IMG/VR virus record: IMGVR_UViG_3300010883_000181
Location: 1 to 34,459 of that record
Source of the DNA: a virus
Strand: one strand, 5' to 3'
Length of the DNA stretch: 34,459 bases
Shown here: in pieces, positions 16,367 to 24,120 of the stretch
How the letters are laid out: each line of letters opens with the position of its first letter
Position numbering within the stretch: position 1 is the first letter of the stretch
Made by a program: the position numbers and the translations under genes
Notes under the pieces: generated by a model
What the model was told of the DNA's origin: nothing
The model's input: only the letters and a program-made list of their open reading frames with translations
Database searches by the model: none

Positions 16367-17202
16367 CAATAATCACCTAATTTTGTATTTACTAACCTAA
16401 CACTCTTTTTTCTGGGTTTAACTAAACCTAATAATTTACATTCTTCTTTATCTAATTTAGATATAGCCCAATTCTTATACTCTTCATCCATAAGTAAAGA
16501 CTTTACTAAGTATGAATCCTTTGTTTTTAATCCTAACTTATTACATATCTTAGGAACAGGTGAATAAGAATTCCTATTCGGAAAACTTAACCTACCTTTA
16601 TTACTACCATCCCATGAATAAACTAATATCTCATAGAAATAATCTATACTCCACTTTCTCATTACATTATCTGCAAATGATATACATCTTACATCTACAT
16701 TAGGTTGAATCCAACTTAATAATTGTATGTCAGGAGGCTTGTTATGTTTAACCATATCTAATACTTGTTTTCTATTACCGTTACAAAGGTACTCATAAGT
16801 TAAATCATAGATTGATTTATCTAAATCTATAATCTGTTCACTGTTAGGTGCTATATTTTTAATAACCCTTTGTCTGTAATCTACTGAAGAACCACATCTT
16901 TTCCTTATACACAAATTCATTATTGGTTTAGGTACATCTTTCTCATTAAGTGAAGTTAATACTACATGTTCTAACGCATGTAGAATTTCTAATATCTTCT
17001 CCTTTTGAGGTTTGTAATTAACTTCTTCAATTAGTATTCCGTGATTCTTAGGGTAGGAATATACATCATCCAACCTAATATCATTTGCTTGGAATACAAC
17101 AAAGGGTCTCCCTTTTAGTTCTTCAGTTGCTTTAGTAGTTTTACCACTACCATACCCACCACAATATATTTTAAATTTCTTATTTATTTGTTTCACTATC
17201 AA
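16366..17202 (-). CDS. P-loop ATPase of unknown role (AAA+/delta-like)
   Basis: A Walker A motif (CGGYGSGKTT) lies at residues 14-23. A hydrophobic strand ending in Glu-Glu (HGILIEEVNY) may serve as Walker B, and VVLTSLNEKDVP looks like a sensor-1 strand. The remaining 170 residues are helical, as in clamp-loader collar regions, ending in a basic tail. Only a TTG (17202) or GTG (17196) start is available. Because the virus has an RFC small subunit but no visible large one, this could be a diverged clamp-loader or DNA-processing partner; this is inference. Confidence 0.6.
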   Translation of the reverse strand: MIVKQINKKFKIYCGGYGSGKTTKATEELKGRPFVVFQANDIRLDDVYSYPKNHGILIEEVNYKPQKEKILEILHALEHVVLTSLNEKDVPKPIMNLCIRKRCGSSVDYRQRVIKNIAPNSEQIIDLDKSIYDLTYEYLCNGNRKQVLDMVKHNKPPDIQLLSWIQPNVDVRCISFADNVMRKWSIDYFYEILVYSWDGSNKGRLSFPNRNSYSPVPKICNKLGLKTKDSYLVKSLLMDEEYKNWAISKLDKEECKLLGLVKPRKKSVRLVNTKLGDY

Positions 17203-17587
17203 TCAACTCTAATAATAAGGACATGCCTTCTTTGTCTAAATGTGTTTTATCTGTTATAGCCTGTAAAACCGAATCAAACTTATACCAATTTGAGTGTGAA
17301 CATGGTATATTCTTTGGCATTAACTCCCTTAGAATTGTTAATGATTCTTTCTTACCTACTATAAGTACGGGTGCATTTCTATTAACACCTTCCTTTTCTC
17401 TAAGTATTGAGCCAATTTCTACCTGCTCAAACTTTCTTTGAAGAGCAATAAGAAAATCCCTATTGGCTCTAAACATAACCCTTGTTCTAATTGTCCATCC
17501 TGTTTTACTTTTAGATGAACGATAGATAGTTACTTCGGGTCTTGCTATCGTTAATAATATTCCTTCTAATTGTTCTATGTTAAACAT
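17180..17587 (-). CDS. LAGLIDADG-fold-like protein, catalytic motif degenerate
   Basis: The protein is about one LAGLIDADG domain long (135 residues). The stretch FLIALQRKFEQVEIGSILRE followed by LIVGKKESLTILRELMP resembles the second half of such domains, and LEGILLTIARPEVTI at residues 7-21 sits where the LAGLIDADG helix should be but lacks the acidic catalytic residue. It might be a retired homing nuclease reused for DNA binding. No intron or intein is seen nearby. It overlaps the P-loop gene by 23 bases. Confidence 0.5.
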   Translation of the reverse strand: MFNIEQLEGILLTIARPEVTIYRSSKSKTGWTIRTRVMFRANRDFLIALQRKFEQVEIGSILREKEGVNRNAPVLIVGKKESLTILRELMPKNIPCSHSNWYKFDSVLQAITDKTHLDKEGMSLLLELIDSETNK

Positions 17588-17812
17588 TTATACACCACCA
17601 TAATATTCTGCTCTTTCCTGTATGAAATCATGATATGTCGAATGACCTTTCAAAAATAATCCTGCTTCTCTTTTGTTTCCAACAAACTTCTCACCACATT
17701 CAGGACATTCAACCTTAACCATAGTGGCCGAGATATATAATCCATCATGCGTTTCGTAAGTATATGTTTTACCTTCATTGAAAATATTCGGAGGAAAAAT
17801 TTCATCCCACAT
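17588..17812 (-). CDS. 74-residue C2H2-type zinc-finger protein
   Basis: CPECGEKFVGN...GHSTYH gives a CxxC-x17-HxxxxH zinc finger near residues 36-62. The ATG at 17812 has GAGGG six bases upstream and is preferred to the ATG at 17818. It is a possible DNA-binding regulator of archaeal-virus C2H2 type; targets are unknown. Confidence 0.7.
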   Translation of the reverse strand: MWDEIFPPNIFNEGKTYTYETHDGLYISATMVKVECPECGEKFVGNKREAGLFLKGHSTYHDFIQERAEYYGGV

Positions 17813-17960
17813 AGTCATCCCTCAAAGCAGATGTTAGTGCCTCAAGATAATTATTATTACTATACTTTATTATCATTTCTATAATTTGCGATTTATTAAG
17901 ATTATTTAATGTTTCTCTAATAAACCAATTACGGGCTTCGACATATTCATCTTCATACAT
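17802..17960 (-). CDS. 52-residue helical protein
   Basis: Its ATG overlaps the upstream TAA by one base (TAATG), and it runs 11 bases into the next gene. The peptide is predicted helical (EYVEARNWFIRETLNNLNKSQ), with an amphipathic C-terminal half. The function is unknown; the support is coupling at both ends and the lack of any other frame in this space. Confidence 0.62.
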   Translation of the reverse strand: MYEDEYVEARNWFIRETLNNLNKSQIIEMIIKYSNNNYLEALTSALRDDYVG

Positions 17961-18238
17961 TACTCTTCCTCACCAAATTCTTCTAAAGTAGATTGACCTA
18001 CATTAGTTAGAGAAGAAGGTAAGGGTTTATTTAGAGTATCAACACAAGCCATAAATAAATGTTGAGGTAATACTCCCTCAATTCGATAAACAACTAACTT
18101 ACCTACACATCTTAGATGGTAGTATGTTGTACCAGATTCAATACTTTGAAGTAATCCTTCTTCTATACCGTTAAACTCTTGGTGACAATAATGACACCAT
18201 TTTCCCTGTTCTATCTTTCTTATATCCATATTTATCAT
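17960..18238 (-). CDS. 92-residue zinc protein
   Basis: CHYCH near residue 15 and HLRC near residue 42 supply a CxxC...HxxC zinc site. The rest is mixed alpha/beta with an acidic end (LEEFGEEE). The start is an ATGA overlap with the DNA ligase stop, so it is translated with the ligase. No family is recognised. Confidence 0.7.
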   Translation of the reverse strand: MINMDIRKIEQGKWCHYCHQEFNGIEEGLLQSIESGTTYYHLRCVGKLVVYRIEGVLPQHLFMACVDTLNKPLPSSLTNVGQSTLEEFGEEE

Positions 18239-19725
18239 TCCATTATATCTTTTAATTGTGTTGGTTCTTCTTTATCATCTCGGTATTTAACATATCTTGG
18301 GAATCTTAATCCATATTCTCCTGACTCGTTTTTAGTAATCATATCACCCTTAACCTCGATGATAAGGTTGCCCGCACCTAATCGGTTATACTCTTGGGTT
18401 AAGAAGGTTAGGTCTAAATCTGTAAATCCACTACCTACTTTACCAAATGAAACTAATTCATCACCATCTTTAATAGCAATATTGTAAGCACCATAAACAC
18501 CTGCTCTTTTACCTGAACCTAATGTTGCATCAGTAACTATACAATCTATATCTACCATAGGTGGTTTATACTTTAACCATGAATTACTTCTTGAACCGAA
18601 GTCATAAGAAGCATTTGGGTCTTTTACAATTACACCCTCAAACCCTTCAGCAATAGCATTGTTATATACATCCATCATTTCTTCTTGAGTATTGATTTCA
18701 ATAGTATTTGCTAATAGACATTTATCAAAGTGCATTTGTAAAGTAGATAACCTTGTGTCAAAATCATCTTCAAATACAGGTTGTCCACCATACATTAAAC
18801 AATCAAACAATCTAACTGTTACAGTATTACGGTAAATAACTTCATCAGTCTTACCATGAATACGACTCATCATATTCTTAAACTCCGCTGGATTTCCATC
18901 TGCATCAATTGGGTAAATCTCACCATCTGCAATCCAATCCACAGGGTCTGTATTTTCTACTATCCAAGGAATTAAATCATTCTCAAACTTCATAGTAATA
19001 TCATCACCCTTTCGATTAAAGATTTTAATACCTTCTTCAGTGTTATGAACCTGCGCTCTAATACCATCGTATTTATAATCACAGTATCTCTTATTCCTTA
19101 CTGTAAATGAACCACCTTTTGCTAACATAGGCTTCATATAATTACCTGCAACCGGAACATAAACTAATGCACCGTTATTAACTGACTGTGAAATAACATC
19201 ATCAATAGGTAAAAAGGAAGTAGCCTTTTTCATATCACTTGCAGGAATACCGTAAGTCTTAATCATCATTTTCTTAACTACTGTTTCTCCACATCGGTTT
19301 CGAGTCTCTTTTAGTAGGAAAGCGGCAAGCCATTTCTTTCCTAAAGCATTAACATTATCAAAACATACCATCAAGTTATCAAATAATTCGGCTGAATCAG
19401 TACCGCATAGTACCGCATAAACCTCCGATACGGATATGTTTCTATCTCCCTCTTGTAGTCCATCACCTAATGAAAGGATGGCCTCACCGAGTCCTCCATG
19501 TACTTCTACAAGCGTAGAAATAGTATGTTCATCTACATTATATTTCTCGGCAACCTTTGAAATTAAACCTGCTTCACCTGCCCCACTATTAGGGTAATTC
19601 CTTGCCCATAGGTTAAGTATTTCTACTGATTCTTCCATCGGGTTTTCATCAAAATGCTTAACCATTTGTGTAGGTGTCATATTGATATACATCTCATTTA
19701 TTTCTGCAAAATTATTCCAATTCAT
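18235..19725 (-). CDS. ATP-dependent DNA ligase (archaeal type)
   Basis: The nucleotidyltransferase motifs are complete: motif I KYDGIR with the lysine that takes AMP, motif III-like ADGEIYP and FDCLMYGG, motif IV EGVIVKDP and motif V WLKYKP, followed by an OB-fold domain. The first 170 residues form a helical DNA-binding domain as in archaeal LigB and eukaryotic ligase I. At 496 residues it is slightly shorter than cellular archaeal ligases. It would seal Okazaki fragments made by the viral replisome. It starts in an ATGA overlap with the histone-like gene. Confidence 0.94.
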   Translation of the reverse strand: MNWNNFAEINEMYINMTPTQMVKHFDENPMEESVEILNLWARNYPNSGAGEAGLISKVAEKYNVDEHTISTLVEVHGGLGEAILSLGDGLQEGDRNISVSEVYAVLCGTDSAELFDNLMVCFDNVNALGKKWLAAFLLKETRNRCGETVVKKMMIKTYGIPASDMKKATSFLPIDDVISQSVNNGALVYVPVAGNYMKPMLAKGGSFTVRNKRYCDYKYDGIRAQVHNTEEGIKIFNRKGDDITMKFENDLIPWIVENTDPVDWIADGEIYPIDADGNPAEFKNMMSRIHGKTDEVIYRNTVTVRLFDCLMYGGQPVFEDDFDTRLSTLQMHFDKCLLANTIEINTQEEMMDVYNNAIAEGFEGVIVKDPNASYDFGSRSNSWLKYKPPMVDIDCIVTDATLGSGKRAGVYGAYNIAIKDGDELVSFGKVGSGFTDLDLTFLTQEYNRLGAGNLIIEVKGDMITKNESGEYGLRFPRYVKYRDDKEEPTQLKDIME

Positions 19726-20009
19726 TCTTCATCACTCTCTTCTATCCATTCGCCAAATTCTTCTTCTTCTTCTTCAACTATTACTTCTTTACCTACACTA
19801 TCATTAAAATTAACATAAGCAATCTTAACATGATTAACAGTTAATCTTGTTTTAGTCTTCTCTCCACCTGCTTCATCATTACAAAGGTTAGCAAAATCCT
19901 CTAAAATCTTTTCTGCTCTCGTTTGAAATTCAATGATTGATGGTAAAGGTAATTGTCGTTCCGGTGCTATCTCTTCAAATATTCTTTTTATCTCTCTTAT
20001 ACTAACCAT
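19722..20009 (-). CDS. Possible histone-fold protein with acidic tail
   Basis: The 95 residues can be laid out as a histone fold: a short helix (IREIKRIFEEIAPE), a loop with LPLPS, a long central helix (about residues 25-48, QTRAEKILEDFANLCN), a loop with Thr-Arg-Leu-Thr-Val and a final helix (NHVKIAYVNF) that matches the (R/K)xTVxxxxhxxA ending of archaeal histones. The C-terminal 20 residues are almost all Glu and Asp, so DNA wrapping is not certain; a TAF/NF-Y-like or chaperone role is possible. The gene precedes the ligase. This is a pattern-based call without a search. Confidence 0.42.
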   Translation of the reverse strand: MVSIREIKRIFEEIAPERQLPLPSIIEFQTRAEKILEDFANLCNDEAGGEKTKTRLTVNHVKIAYVNFNDSVGKEVIVEEEEEEFGEWIEESDEE

Positions 20010-20419
20010 TTATCTACACTCTCCTTATTGTAAAAGTATTTTGGACTTTCAACTTTTTTAAGATTCAGGGCTATCCATACTGAACCACTTAGAGAATCAA
20101 CTCTAATTATTTCATAATTTTCTGTCACTATATAGGTTTCAACTTGAGGTGTTCTACCATAAAGCCTTTGAATCTCACTTGATACAATAGATATATTATC
20201 TACTATATATTTAATAATCAAAGGTTGTTGTATTTCTACATAAGGTTCAGATTCTAATTCATAATCTCCTGTCCAATTACAGACATTACATCCTTTCTTA
20301 TTACAGATAGGACAATTAATAATTAAATTTCCCAATACAGGAAACCTTATTCTTCTGAGTCGTCGAACTCTATCAGATTTGTCTTGCTTAGATATTGTTT
20401 GTTTTGATTCTTCCACCAT
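19997..20419 (-). CDS. Zinc-knuckle protein of unknown function
   Basis: CPICNKKGCNVC forms a compact zinc knuckle resembling half of a DnaJ cysteine-rich domain. The rest looks beta-rich, with a C-terminal segment (YEIIRVDSLSGSVWIALNL) that recurs loosely in the protein at 25589 (YEVIRVTSLKSNGSVW). The ATG at 20419 overlaps the JAMM gene by 73 bases, which is long for this array. A TTG at 20335 that keeps the zinc knuckle is the alternative start. Confidence 0.65.
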   Translation of the reverse strand: MVEESKQTISKQDKSDRVRRLRRIRFPVLGNLIINCPICNKKGCNVCNWTGDYELESEPYVEIQQPLIIKYIVDNISIVSSEIQRLYGRTPQVETYIVTENYEIIRVDSLSGSVWIALNLKKVESPKYFYNKESVDKWLV

Positions 20420-20802
20420 TTCATTCTCTCTCCATCACCTAAAACAATTGCTGATTCAAGAATTAACAATTGAGCATTTATTGTTCCCCAATCAGTATCA
20501 CTAAAATATGCAACACCAAAAGGATGAGTATGAATCCAACACTTAAAGGGAATCTTCATACCTGAAACATCTTCATTTTCATAATCAACAAAACTTCGAG
20601 TACCTTTACTGATGAATAGATTATTATCTCTATCAACAATAACAGATACTTCTAATTCTCCAAGATATTCTGTTGATACTTGCCAAATCGAATTCAAGAA
20701 CTTTTCACTCTCATAGTTTTTATTCGTAGCGGAGAAGGAATCATTTATTTCATCTTTCATATCCTGCCAATATTCTTCAGTTACTATTACATTATCAATC
20801 AT
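20347..20802 (-). CDS. JAMM/JAB metalloprotease (deubiquitinase-like)
   Basis: His91-Thr-His93 is followed after seven residues by Ser101 and Asp104 (HTHPFGVAYFSDTD), the complete JAMM zinc motif HxH-x7-SxxD; a Glu near residue 49-51 can be the catalytic acid. JAMM enzymes cut isopeptide or peptide bonds after ubiquitin-like proteins. The partner set is present in the window: a Gly-Gly-Ser-Cys-ended ubiquitin-like protein (29854-30060) and an E1-like enzyme (21734-22291). The start is an ATGA overlap with the zinc-finger gene upstream. Removing the last two residues of the viral ubiquitin-like protein is the most direct proposed role. Confidence 0.85.
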   Translation of the reverse strand: MIDNVIVTEEYWQDMKDEINDSFSATNKNYESEKFLNSIWQVSTEYLGELEVSVIVDRDNNLFISKGTRSFVDYENEDVSGMKIPFKCWIHTHPFGVAYFSDTDWGTINAQLLILESAIVLGDGERMKWWKNQNKQYLSKTNLIEFDDSEE

Positions 20803-21041
20803 TTGTTGTCCACTTCCTCTTTTACTTCATCTTTGGCCACTACTGTCTCTGCTTCATCTACTATTGGATTAAGACCGAGCATATCTACTCGTTCATCACT
20901 ACAATCAAAAGGGTTAGAATGAATCTGACCACTAACTCTTGCATTAACTAATTTAATATTCTGTTGTTCATTCGTGATTAATTTATCACAAACTCTACAT
21001 TTTGCTTGCCCGCTTCCGAATCCTAATTTCCATTCATTCAT
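20799..21041 (-). CDS. 80-residue protein with a PARP-like zinc finger
   Basis: The segment LGFGSGQAKCRVCDKLI ... HSNPFDC resembles the PARP/ligase III zinc finger, which binds DNA breaks: Gly-x-Ala-x-Cys-x-x-Cys, then His and Cys. The C-terminal 25 residues are acidic. The ATG at 21041 with AAAGGAAGTG upstream is preferred over an unlikely extension to 21122. It lies between the conserved phage-like protein and the JAMM gene. Confidence 0.65.
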   Translation of the reverse strand: MNEWKLGFGSGQAKCRVCDKLITNEQQNIKLVNARVSGQIHSNPFDCSDERVDMLGLNPIVDEAETVVAKDEVKEEVDNK

Positions 21042-21594
21042 TTGTTTCACTTCCTTTGTTCCAATCTTTAACCCATTGGGGGGCTTCTCTTTTCTTGTAG
21101 TCCATGAACTTGCTTTTAGCACTCATGTAATATGTTCTATATGCTAATATAGTGTCTTCATTTTTATAAACCATCGGCATACATTGTGGGGGTTTTTTGA
21201 ATCCCGCATTAGGTATGTTCTTAGGTTGTTCTTTTAGCAAATTTCTAAGTTTAGTATCTGTTAAATGTACCTTACCGTATCTGAATGTATATTCATCGCA
21301 CAACGCTACAAATAAATTATACAAATACATATAATGATTTCCCGATTCACGAACCCACTTCGTAGAAGGGTGATTTAAGTGTGCAGTTTTATAAACTACA
21401 CTTTCATTGTCCTTCATAATACCTACTTGCGTAAATACATAATCACCCTTTTCGTCTTGTGAAAAGAATTGGTCTAAGTGTCTATGTGTAGTACACAACA
21501 TTTGTGCTGATTCAAGAATCATTTTAACACAGTGTTTGTTATTATGCATCTTAGCACATTCTTCAGGAGAATCGTGTAAGTAAAATATATTCAT
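21034..21594 (-). CDS. Conserved phage-type protein of unknown function
   Basis: The N terminus (NIFYLHDSPEECAKMHNNKH) with CVKMILESAQML and TAHLNHPSTKWVRES matches, from memory, a family common in marine tailed phages. Many His residues suggest metal or nucleotide binding. The biochemical role is unproven; some phage annotations call relatives DNA glycosylases, which I cannot confirm. The start is in an ATGA overlap with a 45-residue gene and the end overlaps the zinc-finger gene. Confidence 0.75.
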   Translation of the reverse strand: MNIFYLHDSPEECAKMHNNKHCVKMILESAQMLCTTHRHLDQFFSQDEKGDYVFTQVGIMKDNESVVYKTAHLNHPSTKWVRESGNHYMYLYNLFVALCDEYTFRYGKVHLTDTKLRNLLKEQPKNIPNAGFKKPPQCMPMVYKNEDTILAYRTYYMSAKSKFMDYKKREAPQWVKDWNKGSETNE

Positions 21595-21728
21595 TGTCCT
21601 TCCTCCTTACATTCTTCAAGTATAACATATTCATCTTTTTCTAACTCTTCTCGCAATTCTTTGATTAGGTCATGAAACCATTGAATGTTTTTTATACCTA
21701 TTTGTAATTTTATATTATAATGTTTCAT
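21591..21728 (-). CDS. 45-residue acidic helical protein
   Basis: The ATG at 21728 has GGGTGAT five bases upstream and follows the E1-like stop by five bases. The peptide contains LIKELREELEKDEYVILEEC and ends in an ATGA overlap with the next gene. It fills the gap precisely, which supports reality. The function is unknown; its place beside the E1-like gene makes it worth testing as a partner. Confidence 0.65.
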   Translation of the reverse strand: MKHYNIKLQIGIKNIQWFHDLIKELREELEKDEYVILEECKEEGQ

Positions 21729-21733
21729 TATAA

Positions 21734-22291
21734 TCACCCGTTAATCTTGAAATGTTTTTCTACATAGTCTCCATTAAACCATCGTTGCATCCATTGGACA
21801 CCATAACCTGCAATTACTACCTGCATAAAATTAACACCTTCTGCTTTTCCTTCCCACTCATTACCTTGACAAGAAAAAGAACCATCTGGTCCACTTGTAA
21901 ATACATTATATAACTTAGGGTCTTCTAAATGTGAAATCATAGCAGCATTTCTTGCTTGTGCCCTCAAATCTAACCACTTAACATCTGAATTATACATTGT
22001 TCTACGAATATCTAAGTTATCAGCACAACAGATAACTAAATCATAGCCTTTTAATTGTCCTGCTGTTAAAACCTTGTATGGTTGAGCATCAATATTGTAT
22101 TTTTCTGCCATAGCATCAACCTTTCTCTTATCAATATCTTCTTTGGTAAAATTTTGATAAGTAATATTCTTCAATTCTACAATATCAGGGTCATAAACAG
22201 TAATATCATACAGTCCAACTTTATCTAACAGTGGAATCATAAAACTTCCTATTCCACCTGCGCCAATCATCATTACATTTCTCTTTTTCAT
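21734..22291 (-). CDS. E1/ThiF/MoeB-like adenylating enzyme, minimal form
   Basis: The Rossmann ATP site MIGAGGIGSF (residues 8-17), acidic residues in YDPD (34-36), Asn42, Lys57 and Asp91 match the E1/ThiF adenylation site. Cys141 in GSFSCQG is a candidate thioester Cys. The protein has 185 residues, shorter than ThiF or MoeB (about 250), and lacks the CxxC zinc pairs, as do several phage and PRTRC-type relatives. It would activate the Gly-Gly terminus of the viral ubiquitin-like protein. It starts in an ATGA overlap with the TFB-like gene; its start carries AAGGAAAGTG. Confidence 0.85.
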   Translation of the reverse strand: MKKRNVMMIGAGGIGSFMIPLLDKVGLYDITVYDPDIVELKNITYQNFTKEDIDKRKVDAMAEKYNIDAQPYKVLTAGQLKGYDLVICCADNLDIRRTMYNSDVKWLDLRAQARNAAMISHLEDPKLYNVFTSGPDGSFSCQGNEWEGKAEGVNFMQVVIAGYGVQWMQRWFNGDYVEKHFKING

Positions 22292-22911
22292 ATTCTCACT
22301 TTCCTTAAGTTTCTTTTTAATCTCGGCAGACTAACTCCGAATAACGCACACACTTGTTTTTGAGTATATGGTGTGTGTTCATATACATATGAGGCAATTA
22401 TACCTCGTGTTAATGTTTGTACTTCGTTCCATTCCTTACACTTATCAGAAACTTCCTTGTTTTCAATGCCCATATTAGACAAAAACTCGTCAATATCATT
22501 TATTCCAAACACTCCTGAATTAGAATAATGCCTTGCAATTCTTTTTGCGAGACGGCTTACTCTACTTGTTTTACAACCTAAGAATTTACAGTAATCTCTG
22601 TAATTAGTAGGCTTATTTAAATCTCTTAATGTATAATAAAGAATAGCACAAGCCCTCTCCGCTAAATCATAAGTATAATACATATTAGTATAGGAAATAT
22701 ATTTATCATTCTTGATAACTTCATCCTTATCTTCTATGTCATACTCATTCATAAGCATCATTAAGTCTGTGCTTTCTATTTTTTTATGTGTTGTATTTTC
22801 TATTACTTCGTATATTCTATACGCTTGAATACAACTACAATCTTGACAAACAGGTAGATTAAGACCTGTCTTTAATTTCAGGTGCTTGCTTTGACAATTC
22901 ACACATGGCAT
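22288..22911 (-). CDS. TFB (TFIIB)-like transcription initiation factor
   Basis: An N-terminal zinc ribbon (Cys3, Cys6, Cys22, Cys25) is followed by two cyclin-like helical repeats. The first contains ERACAILYYTLRDLN and SRVSRLAKRIARHY; the second, RGIIASYVYEHTPYTQKQVCALFGVSLPRLKRNLRKV, closely follows the TFIIB repeat ending. At 207 residues it is shorter than cellular TFB (about 300), and the linker is reduced. The first Cys pair requires the start at 22911, giving a 53-base overlap with the upstream gene. It could redirect host RNA polymerase to viral promoters. Confidence 0.72.
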   Translation of the reverse strand: MPCVNCQSKHLKLKTGLNLPVCQDCSCIQAYRIYEVIENTTHKKIESTDLMMLMNEYDIEDKDEVIKNDKYISYTNMYYTYDLAERACAILYYTLRDLNKPTNYRDYCKFLGCKTSRVSRLAKRIARHYSNSGVFGINDIDEFLSNMGIENKEVSDKCKEWNEVQTLTRGIIASYVYEHTPYTQKQVCALFGVSLPRLKRNLRKVRI

Positions 22912-24118
22912 CCCAATCTAACCTCAAACTTTCTTGTCCTGCTTCATGTCCATTAATATATCTCCTTACGGTAGAAACTAATTTAACAAGCATAGTATCA
23001 TTCATACAAGCAAATGCTCTCGCTGCGAATTGGTCGCCAACTGAAGCACCACTTGAAAGGTTATCAATACAAATTGGACCTGCCCAATATGGTTGTTTAT
23101 TAGTAGTATTTACAATAGATTCATCTAATACTGTCATAATATCATTTTCTCCAAGTGCTTTAGAAGTTAATACATAAGTTGATACATCTTGAATACCACG
23201 CTTAGACTGATTATCTGTCACCATCCAATCCGCATATTTACCTCGGATAAACATAGCCAAAACTTTCTCGCCTGACCTATTAATATGTACACCCTTTGTT
23301 ACTGTATCATATTTTCTAACCATGTCATCGAATAATTGCATTGCTCTTTGTTCAGCCAAATCACTTCGTCTATTTTGTTTCAGAAACTCTTTCATGATTT
23401 TAGTCTGTGCGTTAGTAGGTTTTTCTCCAACAGTCCTTGTCCATAATTCAGCAGGGGAAACCATATACCATTTACCTGTACGCTTATTGTGCAAGTAAGA
23501 ATTAACAAAGGTGTTTAGGTTCTTAACTGATATTTCACCCCATACACCACTACTAATTTCTAGTGCATAATTATCCGTTGCTATTCTCATTAACGATAAT
23601 CTTGTACTTCTTTCATGTACTGCACCGTCTTCCCTTTCAAAGAACTTATATGGTACACGATTTTCCATAGCATATGAAACATTCTCAGGAACTTCAATAC
23701 ATCGAAGTAAATAATCATCTAATGCTTCTTGGGCTTCTTCACCTTCTCCGTTAATAAATGCAGAACGCATAATGGTACGAGATATTGCTTTCATAATTAT
23801 ATCTAAATTTGCAAAATCACCATTCACATTATATCTATTACCAATCTTACGGAAACAAATTAGATACTTACACTTACCTACTCTCATAAAGATAGTACTC
23901 TTTGCATCACCTTTAACTAACCCTGTTAAATTGAGAGTAGATTTTAAGTTCTGGTTGATAGATTCAATAGTTGGTTCTTTACCATCTGGGTTTCTACTTC
24001 TTTGAGCATAAACATCAATATTTCTATCTCGGTTAAAATGCTTACAAACAACAGGTGTTTCTAATACTGATGTTCTATCATCGCTTGCGTGTCGTATTCT
24101 AAAGTTTGCTGTTCCCAT
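22859..24118 (-). CDS. Large protein of unknown function upstream of the TFB/E1 genes
   Basis: The 419 residues show no motif I can name. The N-terminal 130 residues look alpha/beta; residues about 165-220 are mixed; the C-terminal 100 residues contain YWAGPICIDNLSSGASVGDQFAARAF, a conserved-looking Cys/Asn/Ser-rich stretch followed by helices. Its position at the head of the TFB-E1-JAMM segment makes it a candidate partner, for example an unrecognised E2-like or effector protein, but nothing in the sequence proves this. Confidence 0.75.
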   Translation of the reverse strand: MGTANFRIRHASDDRTSVLETPVVCKHFNRDRNIDVYAQRSRNPDGKEPTIESINQNLKSTLNLTGLVKGDAKSTIFMRVGKCKYLICFRKIGNRYNVNGDFANLDIIMKAISRTIMRSAFINGEGEEAQEALDDYLLRCIEVPENVSYAMENRVPYKFFEREDGAVHERSTRLSLMRIATDNYALEISSGVWGEISVKNLNTFVNSYLHNKRTGKWYMVSPAELWTRTVGEKPTNAQTKIMKEFLKQNRRSDLAEQRAMQLFDDMVRKYDTVTKGVHINRSGEKVLAMFIRGKYADWMVTDNQSKRGIQDVSTYVLTSKALGENDIMTVLDESIVNTTNKQPYWAGPICIDNLSSGASVGDQFAARAFACMNDTMLVKLVSTVRRYINGHEAGQESLRLDWDAMCELSKQAPEIKDRS

Positions 24119-24120
24119 AT

